From Lingula anatina (Eukaryota > Brachiopoda > Lingulata > Lingulida > Lingulidae): a DNA stretch of 64,000 bases. Below, in pieces: positions 35,901 through 42,784 of the stretch. Within the stretch, counting starts at the first letter, position 1. Each line of letters opens with the position of its first letter. The stretch is from contig NW_019775536.1 in the NCBI RefSeq assembly GCF_001039355.2, forward strand, positions 509,543-573,542. Reading direction: 5' to 3'. The notes under the pieces were generated by a model. It ran no database searches. It was given only the letters and a program-made list of their open reading frames with translations, and was not told the DNA's origin. Both the position numbers and the translations under genes were made by a program.

Positions 35901-37258
35901 CCTGAATAATTCACTTACACCAAATGTTCAGACCAAATCAACTCTCACAGACAAAAAAACAATTTATAAAGAAAAAAACTATCCATATTCTGACTTGGGG
36001 TTTTGGGTCCTTTTCAGGCCAAATCAAATCTCGCAAAAATTAAAACAATCTATAAAGAAAAAAATATCCGTATTTTGACTTTGAGTTTTAGGTCCTTTAC
36101 TAAAGCTTGTCCTGGTTGTGAAGCTTACCTCCTAGATCCCTTAAGATACGTGAAGAAATTGTCAAAATTGATGCTGTGCAACTTTGTATCCCCTGTGTAG
36201 TCTTTTGTATCAGGGAACAGACAGAGGAAGCCACAGGCGATGATACTGGAAACCAGGTCCTTCTGTAGCGCCAACGTACAGGCTGAAACATAGAAAGTTT
36301 ATTATGATGTCAAATGTTTCTATGACTTGATTCTCATAACTAGATTTCAGAAGACCAACTCTGACGATTTACTTTCTATAAAGAGGAAAAAATTATTCGA
36401 ATCATTTCAATTTAAGTGAGTTGGAAAAACAAATTTAAGGATTATCCTTCTTTAACACATCCACATTTTTCCATAATCAGCTACAAACAGTCCAGGGGAA
36501 AAAATGATAAACATATCTTTGATGCTCATACCTTCAATAAATTTCAAAAGACTCACAATATAAGTTAATACAGTCACAATAATGATGTTTAGGCTGCTGA
36601 ATTGCATACAATGACATTAAGTGCATTGTGACCTTTCGTTTTGCAATGAAAAAAAAAAACAAGAGAGGAAAACTGAGAACACATCGTGAGACTGACCATG
36701 CTGCTGGACAGCTATGTCCACTCCATCTTCTGGCAGGACCTCCTCCAGTCTTAACACCAGCTTTAGTACAGTGGGCAGGGTGGTCTTCATGAATACCTCT
36801 CTTTCATGGAGAGAGGCTGTCACCTCTAGGAAATACTGCAGTCCATTAAACACCCAGTTGTTGTCAGCATTTCCACCTCGACGTCTAGACCCTGCCCTAG
36901 CACTGTCACCAGCCTTTTTATTTAGTTCTTTCTTTTGTTTTCCTTTTCTGTTTTTCTTTCCATCTTTTCCAATATTATGATCACATTCTGCCGACCCTGT
37001 TTTCTGTTGTGATGTCACTTCCTGTTGTGACATCACTTCCTGCTTGGATCTCTCTTCTGGCTGAGTATGATTCTCCCCTTCTTGCTGCTGGTGCAAGTTG
37101 TCCTGGGGACGGGCAGCATTCAAGATGGCCTCCAGTCTGGCCACCACTTGACCAGGGTCCAGTTCCTCTGTGTCCAGAGAGACCAGAAGGTCCAGTATTA
37201 ACATCTGTACTTGGGGCCACTGGGGCAGGTGACAGGGAAAAGTCACCAGAACTGTCAT
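17269..37258 (-). CDS. PARG: Poly(ADP-ribose) glycohydrolase with a ~900-residue AKAP-like insertion
   Basis: PARG removes poly(ADP-ribose) chains, releasing ADP-ribose. Exons, 5' to 3': 37258-36697, 36282-36129, 32070-31971, 30591-30472, 30113-30057, 29791-29624, 29290-29062, 28462-28368, 20787-19142, 18861-18036, 17739-17587 and 17421-17269. All phases agree (1420 residues). Residues 1-312 are a basic, NLS-like region plus the helical PARG domain. The macrodomain follows: VDFANRF, GGG at 321-323, catalytic QEE at 331-333, TGYA at 370-373, ATGNWGCGAFGGD at 1326-1338, YFTFGD at 1360-1365. Between GF (424-425) and ATGNWG, where human PARG has only a short loop, lie about 900 residues of Ser-rich sequence with amphipathic helices resembling PKA-anchoring segments. 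The known active-site parts look intact. Four catalytic exons occur twice because of duplication 2. The start ATG is provisional. Confidence 0.9.
17587..17739 (-). CDS. PARG: PARG exon: ADP-ribose phosphate loop
   Basis: Encodes DIQLPIATGNWGCGAFGGD, then the helix QLKAMIQWMAASS, then YFTFGDERMIE. The Gly-rich loop binds the diphosphate and the Phe of TFGD stacks on the distal ribose/adenine in PARG structures. The acceptor is tttttcag and the donor gtaaga. Confidence 0.96.
18036..18861 (-). CDS. PARG: PARG exon: insertion, C-terminal part with RII-like helices
   Basis: Joins the previous exon in phase 2 to read LTRFAEDLVKRSS. It contains the similar segments LSDFAEQLM, LSDYADDIVNEVIHDVFVRL (18459-18518) and VDNFAQTLSSNIIHSAVSEV (18228-18287), and then EAVAKEVVSAAINTGVERY. 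The repeated spacing of small and branched hydrophobic residues is that of PKA RII-binding amphipathic helices. Basic Ser sites (VKRSS, PRRGS, SRRGS) fit PKA phosphorylation. No PARG homology is visible here. The donor is gtaaat. Confidence 0.9.
19142..20787 (-). CDS. PARG: PARG exon: insertion, large 1646-bp central exon
   Basis: A single exon of 548 codons that starts GTKEEIEENENDN after ttttcag and ends LTR with donor gtttgc. It is Ser/Glu/Asp-rich and probably disordered, with short helices: LSDFATALISQLMEDSWKVV (20392-20451), REYVNSLVEGAVSILRANQ, DTFAQVLLQKVLG, EIFSKTLNEATQGIAAVL and AEILAGEFAKGF. Basic Ser/Thr sites include FRRRSS, SRRSS, KKRHST and DKRRGS. A stretch EYYEGFQ after acidic residues resembles an FFAT (VAP-binding) motif. 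The open frame across 1.6 kb of otherwise AT-rich DNA and the phase match show that it is coding. Confidence 0.93.
21448..21618. mobile_element. Foldback/MITE-like element
   Basis: The left end (gcattcagattagtggactt, then actagtc and gggtca) is the approximate reverse complement of the right end (gggtca near 21574 back to tgaatgcag at 21618). The imperfect inverted repeats are about 40 bp with a 90-bp centre. No protein is encoded. Confidence 0.6.
23600..23716. repeat. Tandem duplication of about 50 bp
   Basis: The block containing gacaacatcctgttttttct and cagtatgaagtg occurs twice in tandem within the PARG intron. Confidence 0.8.
24074..24248. mobile_element. MITE-like element with CAGGCCCGTAGCCAG inverted termini
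   Basis: Perfect 15-bp terminal inverted repeats bound a 175-bp element with a C/G-rich interior (ggttcaaaagaaccg and a later C run). Flanking tgatc(c) on both sides is a likely target duplication. Related copies are at 45128-45291 and 49711-49875, partial ones near 27290-27376 and 39170-39247. Confidence 0.8.
25229..25323 (-). CDS. PARG: PARG exon, duplicate copy of 28368-28462
   Basis: Encodes SSVTLTLADFTSTLAKAILA and SAMADAMQLSK, an amphipathic helix at the start of the insertion. Donor gtaggg. In this assembly it is the copy nearest the downstream exon at 20787. Confidence 0.85.
25923..26151 (-). CDS. PARG: PARG exon, duplicate copy of 29062-29290
   Basis: Same 229-bp exon as in copy B. 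The changes noticed against the other copy (ATC/ATT and ACA/ACG codons) are silent. Confidence 0.85.
26484..26651 (-). CDS. PARG: PARG exon, duplicate copy of 29624-29791
   Basis: The 168-bp exon with the catalytic Glu pair at its start and TGYA later. One silent change from copy B was seen (GCG for GCA). Confidence 0.85.
26919..26975 (-). CDS. PARG: PARG exon, duplicate copy of 30057-30113
   Basis: A 57-bp exon encoding VDFANRFIGGGVLVGGRVQ, with the same protein as copy B. The next exon upstream is absent between here and the 'n', as expected for a truncated allelic copy. Confidence 0.85.
27206..27282. repeat. (CA)n microsatellite at the assembly joint
   Basis: An interrupted CA run ends at the 'n' of 27283. 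It corresponds to the longer run at 30345-30453. Confidence 0.9.
27283..27283. other. Single-base assembly gap at duplication 2
   Basis: One 'n' separates the two copies of the PARG exon block. Confidence 0.95.
28368..28462 (-). CDS. PARG: PARG exon: first helix of the insertion
   Basis: A 95-bp exon joined by a split Asp codon to the previous exon, reading LTLADFTSTLAKAILASAM. It is followed downstream by the large insertion exon. An amphipathic Ala/Leu helix of the RII-binding type is likely. Confidence 0.9.
29062..29290 (-). CDS. PARG: PARG exon: macrodomain then insertion boundary
   Basis: Encodes QDVVVCAIDATRFGHQGAYK, matching the IVAIDAL strand of PARG, then LREVNKALVGF, matching the RRELNKAYCGF helix. 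The remaining 38 codons (starting KQSEIETRQ) no longer match PARG, so the insertion begins inside this exon. The donor gttggt is weak but gives the correct phase with the next exon. Confidence 0.92.
29624..29791 (-). CDS. PARG: PARG exon: catalytic glutamates and TGYA
   Basis: Starts with the two Glu codons of the QEE signature, then IRFCISPELIASLLF, and later QFSDYTGYAESFRFAGD. These are the substrate-binding elements of canonical PARG. The acceptor is ttttag and the donor gtgaga. Confidence 0.97.
30057..30113 (-). CDS. PARG: PARG exon: GGG loop
   Basis: Nineteen codons, VDFANRFIGGGVLVGGRVQ. Together with the next exon it forms the PARG signature GGG-x(7)-QEE. The Asn of FANRF binds ribose in known structures. 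Confidence 0.97.
30345..30453. repeat. (CA)n microsatellite next to a PARG splice donor
   Basis: A long interrupted CA run whose end is about 13 bases from the donor of exon 30472-30591. Confidence 0.95.
30472..30591 (-). CDS. PARG: PARG exon: entry to catalytic domain
   Basis: Forty codons, VLKKDETPDLTAWVDCEKPL, then CQIHVHHDRKIEDV. W-x-x-CEKPL followed by a His/Val strand is the conserved start of the PARG macrodomain. Confidence 0.95.
30567..30735. repeat. About 53-bp tandem repeat across the exon acceptor
   Basis: Three imperfect units, each with a tgtctc-T-rich core followed by cacct and an A-rich tail. The first unit begins inside the PARG exon, so its acceptor (ctag at 30592-30595) has decoy relatives at about 30642 and 30690 upstream. 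Confidence 0.7.
31236..31378. mobile_element. Foldback element with 23-bp inverted repeats
   Basis: tgctagatgtt plus gcagagattc at 31236-31258 is inverted at 31356-31378 (gaatctctgc, then acatctagca), with one mismatch noted. The centre is about 97 bp. The 31-bp minisatellite starts right next to it. Confidence 0.75.
31385..31905. repeat. 31-bp minisatellite, about 17 copies
   Basis: Unit close to gatctatgtgagtgtccagt followed by attagagttta. It lies in a PARG intron, 66 bp from an exon. Variants tag/cag and gtgtcc/gtatcc alternate in blocks, as in higher-order amplification. Confidence 0.95.
31971..32070 (-). CDS. PARG: PARG exon: helical domain to catalytic domain
   Basis: One base completes a split Ser codon and 33 codons follow: PSQSAKLRCILHYFNRVALA and then the strand DIRYIRK. 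KLRCILHYFNRV matches the EKLKTLFCYFRRV helix of PARG. Confidence 0.95.
32462..32730. repeat. About 46-bp minisatellite, 5-6 copies
   Basis: Units contain acaacataact, then ggtctgaacttgtctatagt. They diverge by small indels. Confidence 0.85.
32887..32984. repeat. Compound (CT)n(GT)n(GA)n microsatellite
   Basis: Three adjacent dinucleotide runs. CT at one end and GA at the other can pair as an inverted repeat. Confidence 0.95.
35090..35640 (+). repeat. Dispersed non-coding repeat, copy B
   Basis: Shares ordered blocks with 3225-3620 in the same orientation: ccaaccaaatgcca, tttcaaatagcatta, gaatccacgc and catatgtaac. It is longer than copy A. Type unknown. Confidence 0.55.
35931..36100. repeat. 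Tandem duplication of about 83 bp
   Basis: Two copies of a block starting with gnccaaatca and ending with ttttnggtcctttt sit just downstream (gene sense) of the PARG exon at 36129-36282. Confidence 0.8.
36129..36282 (-). CDS. PARG: PARG exon: helical accessory domain
   Basis: After gtttcag it reads CTLALQKDLVSSIIACGFLC, then LFPDTKDY, then SINFDNFFTYLKGS. It corresponds to the SQEQIACLLANAFFCTFP and INFNRLF parts of PARG. The donor is gtaagc in phase 2. Confidence 0.93.
36697..37258 (-). CDS. PARG: PARG first coding exon (provisional start)
   Basis: 187 codons from the ATG at 37258, which has A at -3. The N-terminus (LLVSLDTEELDPGQVVARLE) is unfamiliar. A Gln/Glu-rich low-complexity stretch and the basic, NLS-like KKNRKGKQKKELNKK follow. 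The last third (WVFNGLQYFLEVTASLHERE and TTLPTVLKLVLRLEEVLP) matches the start of the PARG helical domain. The in-frame sequence upstream is closed by a tga at 37298-37300. The donor gtcagt gives the correct phase with 36282. Confidence 0.8.
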
Positions 37259-37297
37259 TGTAATTACCTCTGAGTAGCTCCTGGCTGCTTGCCCTGA

Positions 37298-37306
37298 TCA
37301 TTTCAT
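37298..37306 (-). promoter_or_regulatory. Minimal upstream ORF (ATG-AAA-TGA) before the PARG start
   Basis: A two-codon ORF, M-K-stop, lies 39 bases before the proposed PARG ATG and one base after a possible acceptor (ttccag at 37308-37313). If that exon start is right, the uORF is in the 5' UTR and could damp translation. Confidence 0.4.
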
Positions 37307-37726
37307 GCTGGAAGTAAACAGAATTAGTACATATAGTGAGGCCTTTTTCTATGCTAGTGCACACTGGATCTGAATACAACTGCACAGACAGGCATCTCTG
37401 GACAAATTTATAATAGTGGGACCTCTTGTTATACTAGTACACTGTTTCCAGGACCCATGAAACAACTAAAACAAGTCTCCTTGGTGGAGGTAATATTTAC
37501 TAGTAACTCATTTGATCTAGGCCTCACTACAATTCAGCAAAAGAAAAAGAAATTGGTCGAGGATTACGGATGGATTGGAGCCGAAGACCTGCCTTCAGCA
37601 CAATGGTTATTGTTATACAGAGGGCCTAACAGTGAATTGATAGTGATAAGTTTACAACGAAATCGTTTGTCGACGGGTCGATTTAATTTAAAAGACGAAG
37701 TGTAAGATAATGCAACGAAAGCATAC

Positions 37727-37908
37727 CGTTAACAGTTACGACGCACTTGACTCCTATCCCAGGTTTAACTCTCTCTCATTGTGCTACATTTGAGTAAATC
37801 ATTCCGTCAGCTGGCACACGCTCAAAAATCTTATAAAATGCGAAAATCGGTCTTCCTTTTCTTGTTGATGTTAAAAAGGGTCAAGGTTGTCTGACTTGCG
37901 CATGCGCA
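37727..37908 (-). promoter_or_regulatory. Candidate PARG promoter with NRF1 palindrome and 5' UTR exon
   Basis: TGCGCATGCGCA at 37897-37908 is a perfect NRF1-type palindrome, usually found close to start sites of housekeeping genes. Downstream on the minus strand, a donor gtatgc after ...taacg (exon end 37727) would splice to the acceptor at 37308. Both the non-coding first exon and its link to PARG are inferred. Confidence 0.45.
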
Positions 37909-38215
37909 TTTAGGGATTCTCATTGCGACAGGTGTGCCGCATTCACACCCTGACAAAAAAATCTGTACCTGTGTTTACTGTATTCATTCGGCCGAAAAAA
38001 GATCGGAAACATCGTTATTTTGAATAATTCGAAAAACACCATATTGGCTAAGGTACATATTTTAGCCAATAACCTACTGATAGATAATGCACCCATTGTC
38101 CGTTACTTTTTTATATTCATGAAGATTTTCCCACTACATTACATATTGAAAAACAATTTTATGTTACCGAACTTTTTTGGTCGATTGTTAAAAGAAACAC
38201 TCCGGTTTCAAGGCA

Positions 38216-38355
38216 AGAGGAAGACCGAGGAAGAAGTGGGTAGATGGAGTACGTGAGATCCTGCAATAGAACAACATCCCACTCAACCAAGCATTCCAGC
38301 TCGCCAGAGACAGAAAACTTCAACTCTTTCTCCCCCTCGACACCCTAAAGGGTAA
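38216..38355 (+). mobile_element. LINE 3' end fragment
   Basis: The plus strand reads RGRPRKKWVDGVREILQ, one stop codon, then NNIPLNQAFQLARDRKLQLF and LPLDTLKG. This is the type of basic tail seen at the end of non-LTR retrotransposon ORF2. The stop and the lack of an upstream polymerase show a dead copy. Confidence 0.65.
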
Positions 38356-39169
38356 AAGAAGGATGGGGAAAAAAAGTAAAACAGTAATGGCATTGGATAA
38401 GTGTTATTTATTGCCTTCCTAAATTGCCAAGTTTGCATCCGATCAAGCTCTCATAACATAACAACACGTTTTTGATACCTTTTATTTCTGCGAATTTCGG
38501 TAAGAATCTTGCATTATATGAAAACAAACCATGCCGAGAGTTGAATAGACAATTTTTTTAGACTTACTTGTGGCCCTGAATACAATTCCCATCTTTGTTC
38601 TGATTGAGCATCGTGGTTAATCGGGACCGTTAGAGCCCCCCCCCCCCCCTCCTCCGGTCTCAGACTATGTTATAGCCTACTTCTGGGTGAGCATCGAATT
38701 GTAATAATTTCTTCTGTTTTTCTACTTTTTTTGTGGTTTTAAATAGCCCAGCTTTAACGGAAATCGGTATAAACAGCCAAAGCAATATAGGCCCTATCTC
38801 TTGCAACACATATATTATTATTGGCATTTTGCTTCAAATTTTTCCCGATGCAATAATATGTACAGTTTATAATGCAAATTGTCTATTTTGAATAATTTCA
38901 TCTTCTTTTTCACATCTGTACGCGCTTACACAGTTCCAGTTCACAGATCCAGGGTATTCGGTCAAGGGGAAGAGGGGGCATCTCCCCCCTCCCACCCTTA
39001 GTCTTCGCTAGAAATGTCTATAGTTATATGACGATAAAAATCATACAGTATGTACAAGCATTATGTGCTCTGTGGCATATATTGATTGTTTGAACCTTTC
39101 GACCACTCCGTCACTAGGATTTAATCTTCATGTTTGAAAGGTACAGCTATTGAGAAGCGTGACCTTTTC

Positions 39170-39247
39170 CCGGCAAAAAGGACTGTTCGTTTGACCCCCC
39201 CCCCCCCACCCCCCCCACACACACACACACACCTGGCTACGGGCCTT
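39170..39247. mobile_element. Partial CAGGCCCGTAGCCAG-family element
   Basis: ggcaaaaaggactgttcg, a long C run, (AC)n and the terminal ctggctacgggcct match the right half of 24074-24248. The left inverted terminus is missing. Confidence 0.65.
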
Positions 39248-39647
39248 CATGTTGTGCAGTGTTACATATACACTTGAATATACCCACAGTAAGGCAATCA
39301 ATGCACAGGTGACATGTATTCCTTGACATTTTTTCACTTGAAGCCTAAATTATGCAAAAATGTACGCATATATACTTCTTTAATTTTCGACGTTTCTACT
39401 GGTCAATAAACATCTAAATGATAAGAGTCTATAATATGCGACAACAGCATTCCCATTCCAATGTGGACGTTATATTTTGAGACTTTTTGCTCTCGCACGA
39501 AGCAGTTTGTGACAAGAGAAACAATCCAAGTATTTTAATACTTTAAAAAGAGTCACAATTTGTATTATGACTGCTAAACAGCCAAATGATAGCTATTGCC
39601 AATGCATTTACACCAGGGCACAGGAAGAGCGGAAGTAGAGTCAGATA

Positions 39648-39674
39648 TGACGTCACCAGACAGATGTGACGTCA
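39648..39674. promoter_or_regulatory. Two perfect CRE palindromes
   Basis: TGACGTCA at 39648-39655 and 39667-39674, within a local repeat (atgtgacgtcaccagac). They lie just 3' of the GPCR stop, so they may be in its 3' UTR by chance or may serve another promoter. Confidence 0.4.
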
Positions 39675-39840
39675 CCAGACTACGTAACAATTGCCCCACG
39701 CCAGAGCTGTGTAAACCCTATGTACCAGTTGAATTCACTCATGACAGCAGATAAGAAACCAGAATGCTTCCTAACAATGTATTCGCCCCTATTTGAACGG
39801 GACACAAGCCACCAGCTACTATTTTCCAAATATCTGTACA

Positions 39841-40849
39841 TTAGAGTTTTATCTCATCAGATTTTAACAATGTCAAATGCACCTCCCTATCAGGGTTTTC
39901 ATTTTTCGCGGTCAGTTGGACAGAGTGTCCCTCCCTGTCTTCACTGTCACTCATAATTGGAAAATGAGAATGACTCTCCTCCATAGTTTCAGTTATTTCA
40001 GTGTTGGAATTCGGTCGGCCATATTTGCATGACGTCACAGGCGAGCGTAAAGTACGACACAAAGAGGCAATGGCGTCACGAGATCGTTTTCGAAACCCCT
40101 TAACAAAGATGAGATACACGAAGAAGTTTGTGGCAGAGTTCAGAGCGACCATTGCATTTGTTATGACATTGAAGTACCTGTGATTCGGGCCCAGATCGAC
40201 CTTGCCTTCTAGAGCGTAGAGTATGTGATTCACAAATACCGGAGTTTGGCAGACCAAGTATATTATTATCATCACAACCAGCATTGCGGTGATGCGGCGT
40301 TCCCCTTGGACGTAGCCGCTGGAGGACTTCAACGAATTTTTTTGAAACAGTTTGCCGGACTTAGACGGAGATTTCCCATTCGGTTTGCGGGATTTCGTCG
40401 TAGATGTTTTATCGATCAACGCTTTGTGGAACTCGGAATGACTTCGCAGGACGAAAATCAGCAGCACATTGGCAAGCGTCATCACGGTGAGGGGGAGGCC
40501 GTAAACGAACGTGAGAAAGACCACTGTGTGGGCCAGACGTCCACTGCGAGATTCTCCGATAGCATACGGGATTATCTCTACGCGCGTAACGTTTTCACAG
40601 GCGTTCCAAGTCTCTACTGTCCGTTGCCTGAAAAACCAGGCACTGTTCATCCCAACGTCTAGAATGACTAGTATCAGGAACTCTATTTTTGTGTGACGGA
40701 AGACGTTGTGTTTCTGGAACAGGAAGGGGAACCGTAAGTGCAGGCAACGGTCAAACGCCATAAGTGATACCAGCCAAATGGAGGCCGTAAGGGACATCAT
40801 ACCAAATGGATACTCATACGGCTCTATATAAGGCCAGGCGTCGAAATAC
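39841..40849 (-). CDS. GPCR exon 2: TM3 to C-terminus
   Basis: After cttttcag the exon reads YFDAWPYIEPYEYPFG into TM3 and continues through TM7 and a Glu/Ser-rich cytoplasmic tail to taa. The 335 codons contain no interruption. Confidence 0.9.
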
Positions 40850-41758
40850 CTGAAAAGAAGAAGACACCATTTTCAAAAAATTTACATAAATAAAAAAAAT
40901 GTCTGGTTCTTAGAACACCACAATCTTTTATTTTTTTTTTTTTTTTATTTATTTATTTATTTATTTTTTTTTTTTGTAAAAATTGTTATAGTTTGTTTGT
41001 TTGTTGTTTTCTTGATTTGCCTCTGCTAGTACTTCAGTACGTCTTTGATTGTACCTAGTATCTATTTTATAAATTTAAAAAATGTTTCGTCTGTGCTAGA
41101 CAGCACAATCTCGCAACTCAGATAAAAGAAATCGGTTCGCGTGATTTAGAAGCATTTGTAGCAATATTAAGAAATATCAAGTGTGAAGTGAAAGCAAGTC
41201 AGACAACTTATGAGACACACGCAACATTTGTACACTTCGGTCAAAAATGTAGCTAGAACTATGTATAGGCCTTTTAAGTCACAAATGTAAAGTTTACGAC
41301 ACAAATGTTACTGTAGACGTCACAAATGTTACTGTAGACGTCACAAATGCCTGGGCAGCACGAACCGAATGGATATGTATATAAAAACGAAAAAATAATG
41401 TCACAAGTTAAAAAGCAAAACAATAAGCAAACGAACATACGCTTAATCTAAAGAAATCAAGAAATTCATACTCTTTGAAATTCCCAGTGTGCGGATAGAT
41501 GGATCGGAAAACCTGGAAAAGAAGGCAATGCACCAGGTAGAGGCTGTCTGCCACGGCTAACGCAAGTAAAAAGTAGAACGTGGTAGATTGTCTCCTTTTA
41601 CTCCACAGTACGAGGAACGTGAACGCGTTTACTAGTATTCCACCAAAGCTGATGCTCCCCACAAAGACAGTGTCAACCACGAAGGCAAAAATATCGCCTG
41701 CGTCCTGGGAAGAAGAGGAGACGTTTTTCATATCGTCGCAAGAGGAGTTGGCGTCCAT
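39841..41758 (-). CDS. Class A G-protein-coupled receptor, probable neuropeptide receptor
   Basis: Two exons (41758-41472 and 40849-39841) join in phase to give about 431 residues. The N-terminus has two N-glycosylation sequons (NSS, NVS). TM1 has ILVNAF and TM2 LAVAD. TM3 ends MAFDRC in place of DRY, and the Cys normally at the top of TM3 is absent. TM5 has GLPLTV. TM6 has CQTPVF in place of CWxP. TM7 has NSATNFFVYLIF in place of NPxxY. The long third loop is Lys/Ser-rich. The NSxxNFxVY form of TM7 recalls the invertebrate FMRFamide/peptide receptor group, but the ligand cannot be read from sequence. The protein would sit in the plasma membrane. Confidence 0.88.
41281..41352. repeat. Short tandem repeat in the GPCR intron
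   Basis: About three copies of a unit containing gtcacaaatg and ttactgtaga. Confidence 0.8.
41472..41758 (-). CDS. GPCR exon 1: N-terminus to TM2
   Basis: The first ATG (MDANSSCDDMKN) begins the N-terminal domain. The donor gtatga after TGNFKE was chosen because it alone gives the phase needed by exon 2. The frame stays open for about 20 more codons past the donor, which is intronic. Confidence 0.85.
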
Positions 41759-42747
41759 GTTCTTATTGACGGCCCTTTTCTATCTTCTTAATGTAGGTTG
41801 CTGGATGAAAATGTCTCTTTATTCAAGTTTTTTTTTTTTTCCTTAGGCGCTTAAGGTGTTTTGTTACTGGTTAAAAAGTAAGTCACGCTCTCCTGCTTTG
41901 GTTTATGCCAAATATTTAACACCATTTTTGTGGCCGGCAAATTTCATATGATCCTTAAACGTGCTGTATTAAAGTTGCCTTGTAAGAATCTTTGTGGCAT
42001 ACTTCACTGTTCTTTGATTGTTCACATATACGGATGAAGAAGTCCGGCAAACGCCTCCCAGCTGGTATCGCGTCCTCTATCACACCTTAATAAAACAAAT
42101 GAAAAGATTAATTTACGACGAGTTCTAAACAATAAAAGTACACATTATTTCAGAAAATGAAATGTCAGTTTTCTTTGGCATTAGCTTAAGACATTTTATA
42201 CTATTTTCACTCTTTGGCATTAAAGAAATATCAGAGTATTATCGATTCTCTTGTCTTTAAATTTCTGCAATAATGACATAAAGGCGAAATCTTTCATTAA
42301 GTTAGGCACATTGAAATTTGCCTGTTCAAAACAAATCACTTAAAAACCCTAGTTACCATCCAATAAATACACGCAATAAATAATCGAGGAATTCGTGATT
42401 ACTGTGCTCTTTTAATAAAATCAGTCATACGCCCCAAGAGCAATTTTAACCTGCGTTCTCGTCAGTTTCTTGGGAAATATACCGTGATTAAACACCAGGA
42501 AATCATGATCTCGCCGACAGTAATTAACCTTTTATGACAATTATCATCTGTCGACATACTTAAGTATGCACCAGATGACTACCAGAGGAGGTGAAAACAT
42601 CGCTTTTAATTCTATATAAAGAGGTTTGGCTTGGACTGCATGGGGGAAGTTCGATTTGTGGTGTGCCAAGAGAAATGTGCTGATGAAGTCCTTGGTTATT
42701 ACGATAGTTTTATTTATCACTCATTTTTGCCCAACCCACTCTTGACG

Positions 42748-42784
<37 letters not shown>

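Larger units (their letters stand above)
32071..36128 (-). other. PARG intron, 4.1 kb
   Basis: Contains a 46-bp tandem repeat (32462-32730), a CT/GT/GA compound microsatellite (32887-32984), copy B of a dispersed repeat (35090-35640) and an 83-bp tandem duplication (35931-36100). No exon candidate was recognised. Confidence 0.7.
37909..39840. other. Region between PARG and the GPCR gene
   Basis: Besides the LINE tail it holds C-runs (38640, 38990), a partial CAGGCCCG-type element (39170-39247) and a CRE pair (39648-39674). No other gene candidate is visible. Confidence 0.65.

Noticed and set aside
40001-40696. Plus-strand open frames opposite the GPCR exon
   Set aside because: Antisense shadows of the receptor frame; no motif of their own.
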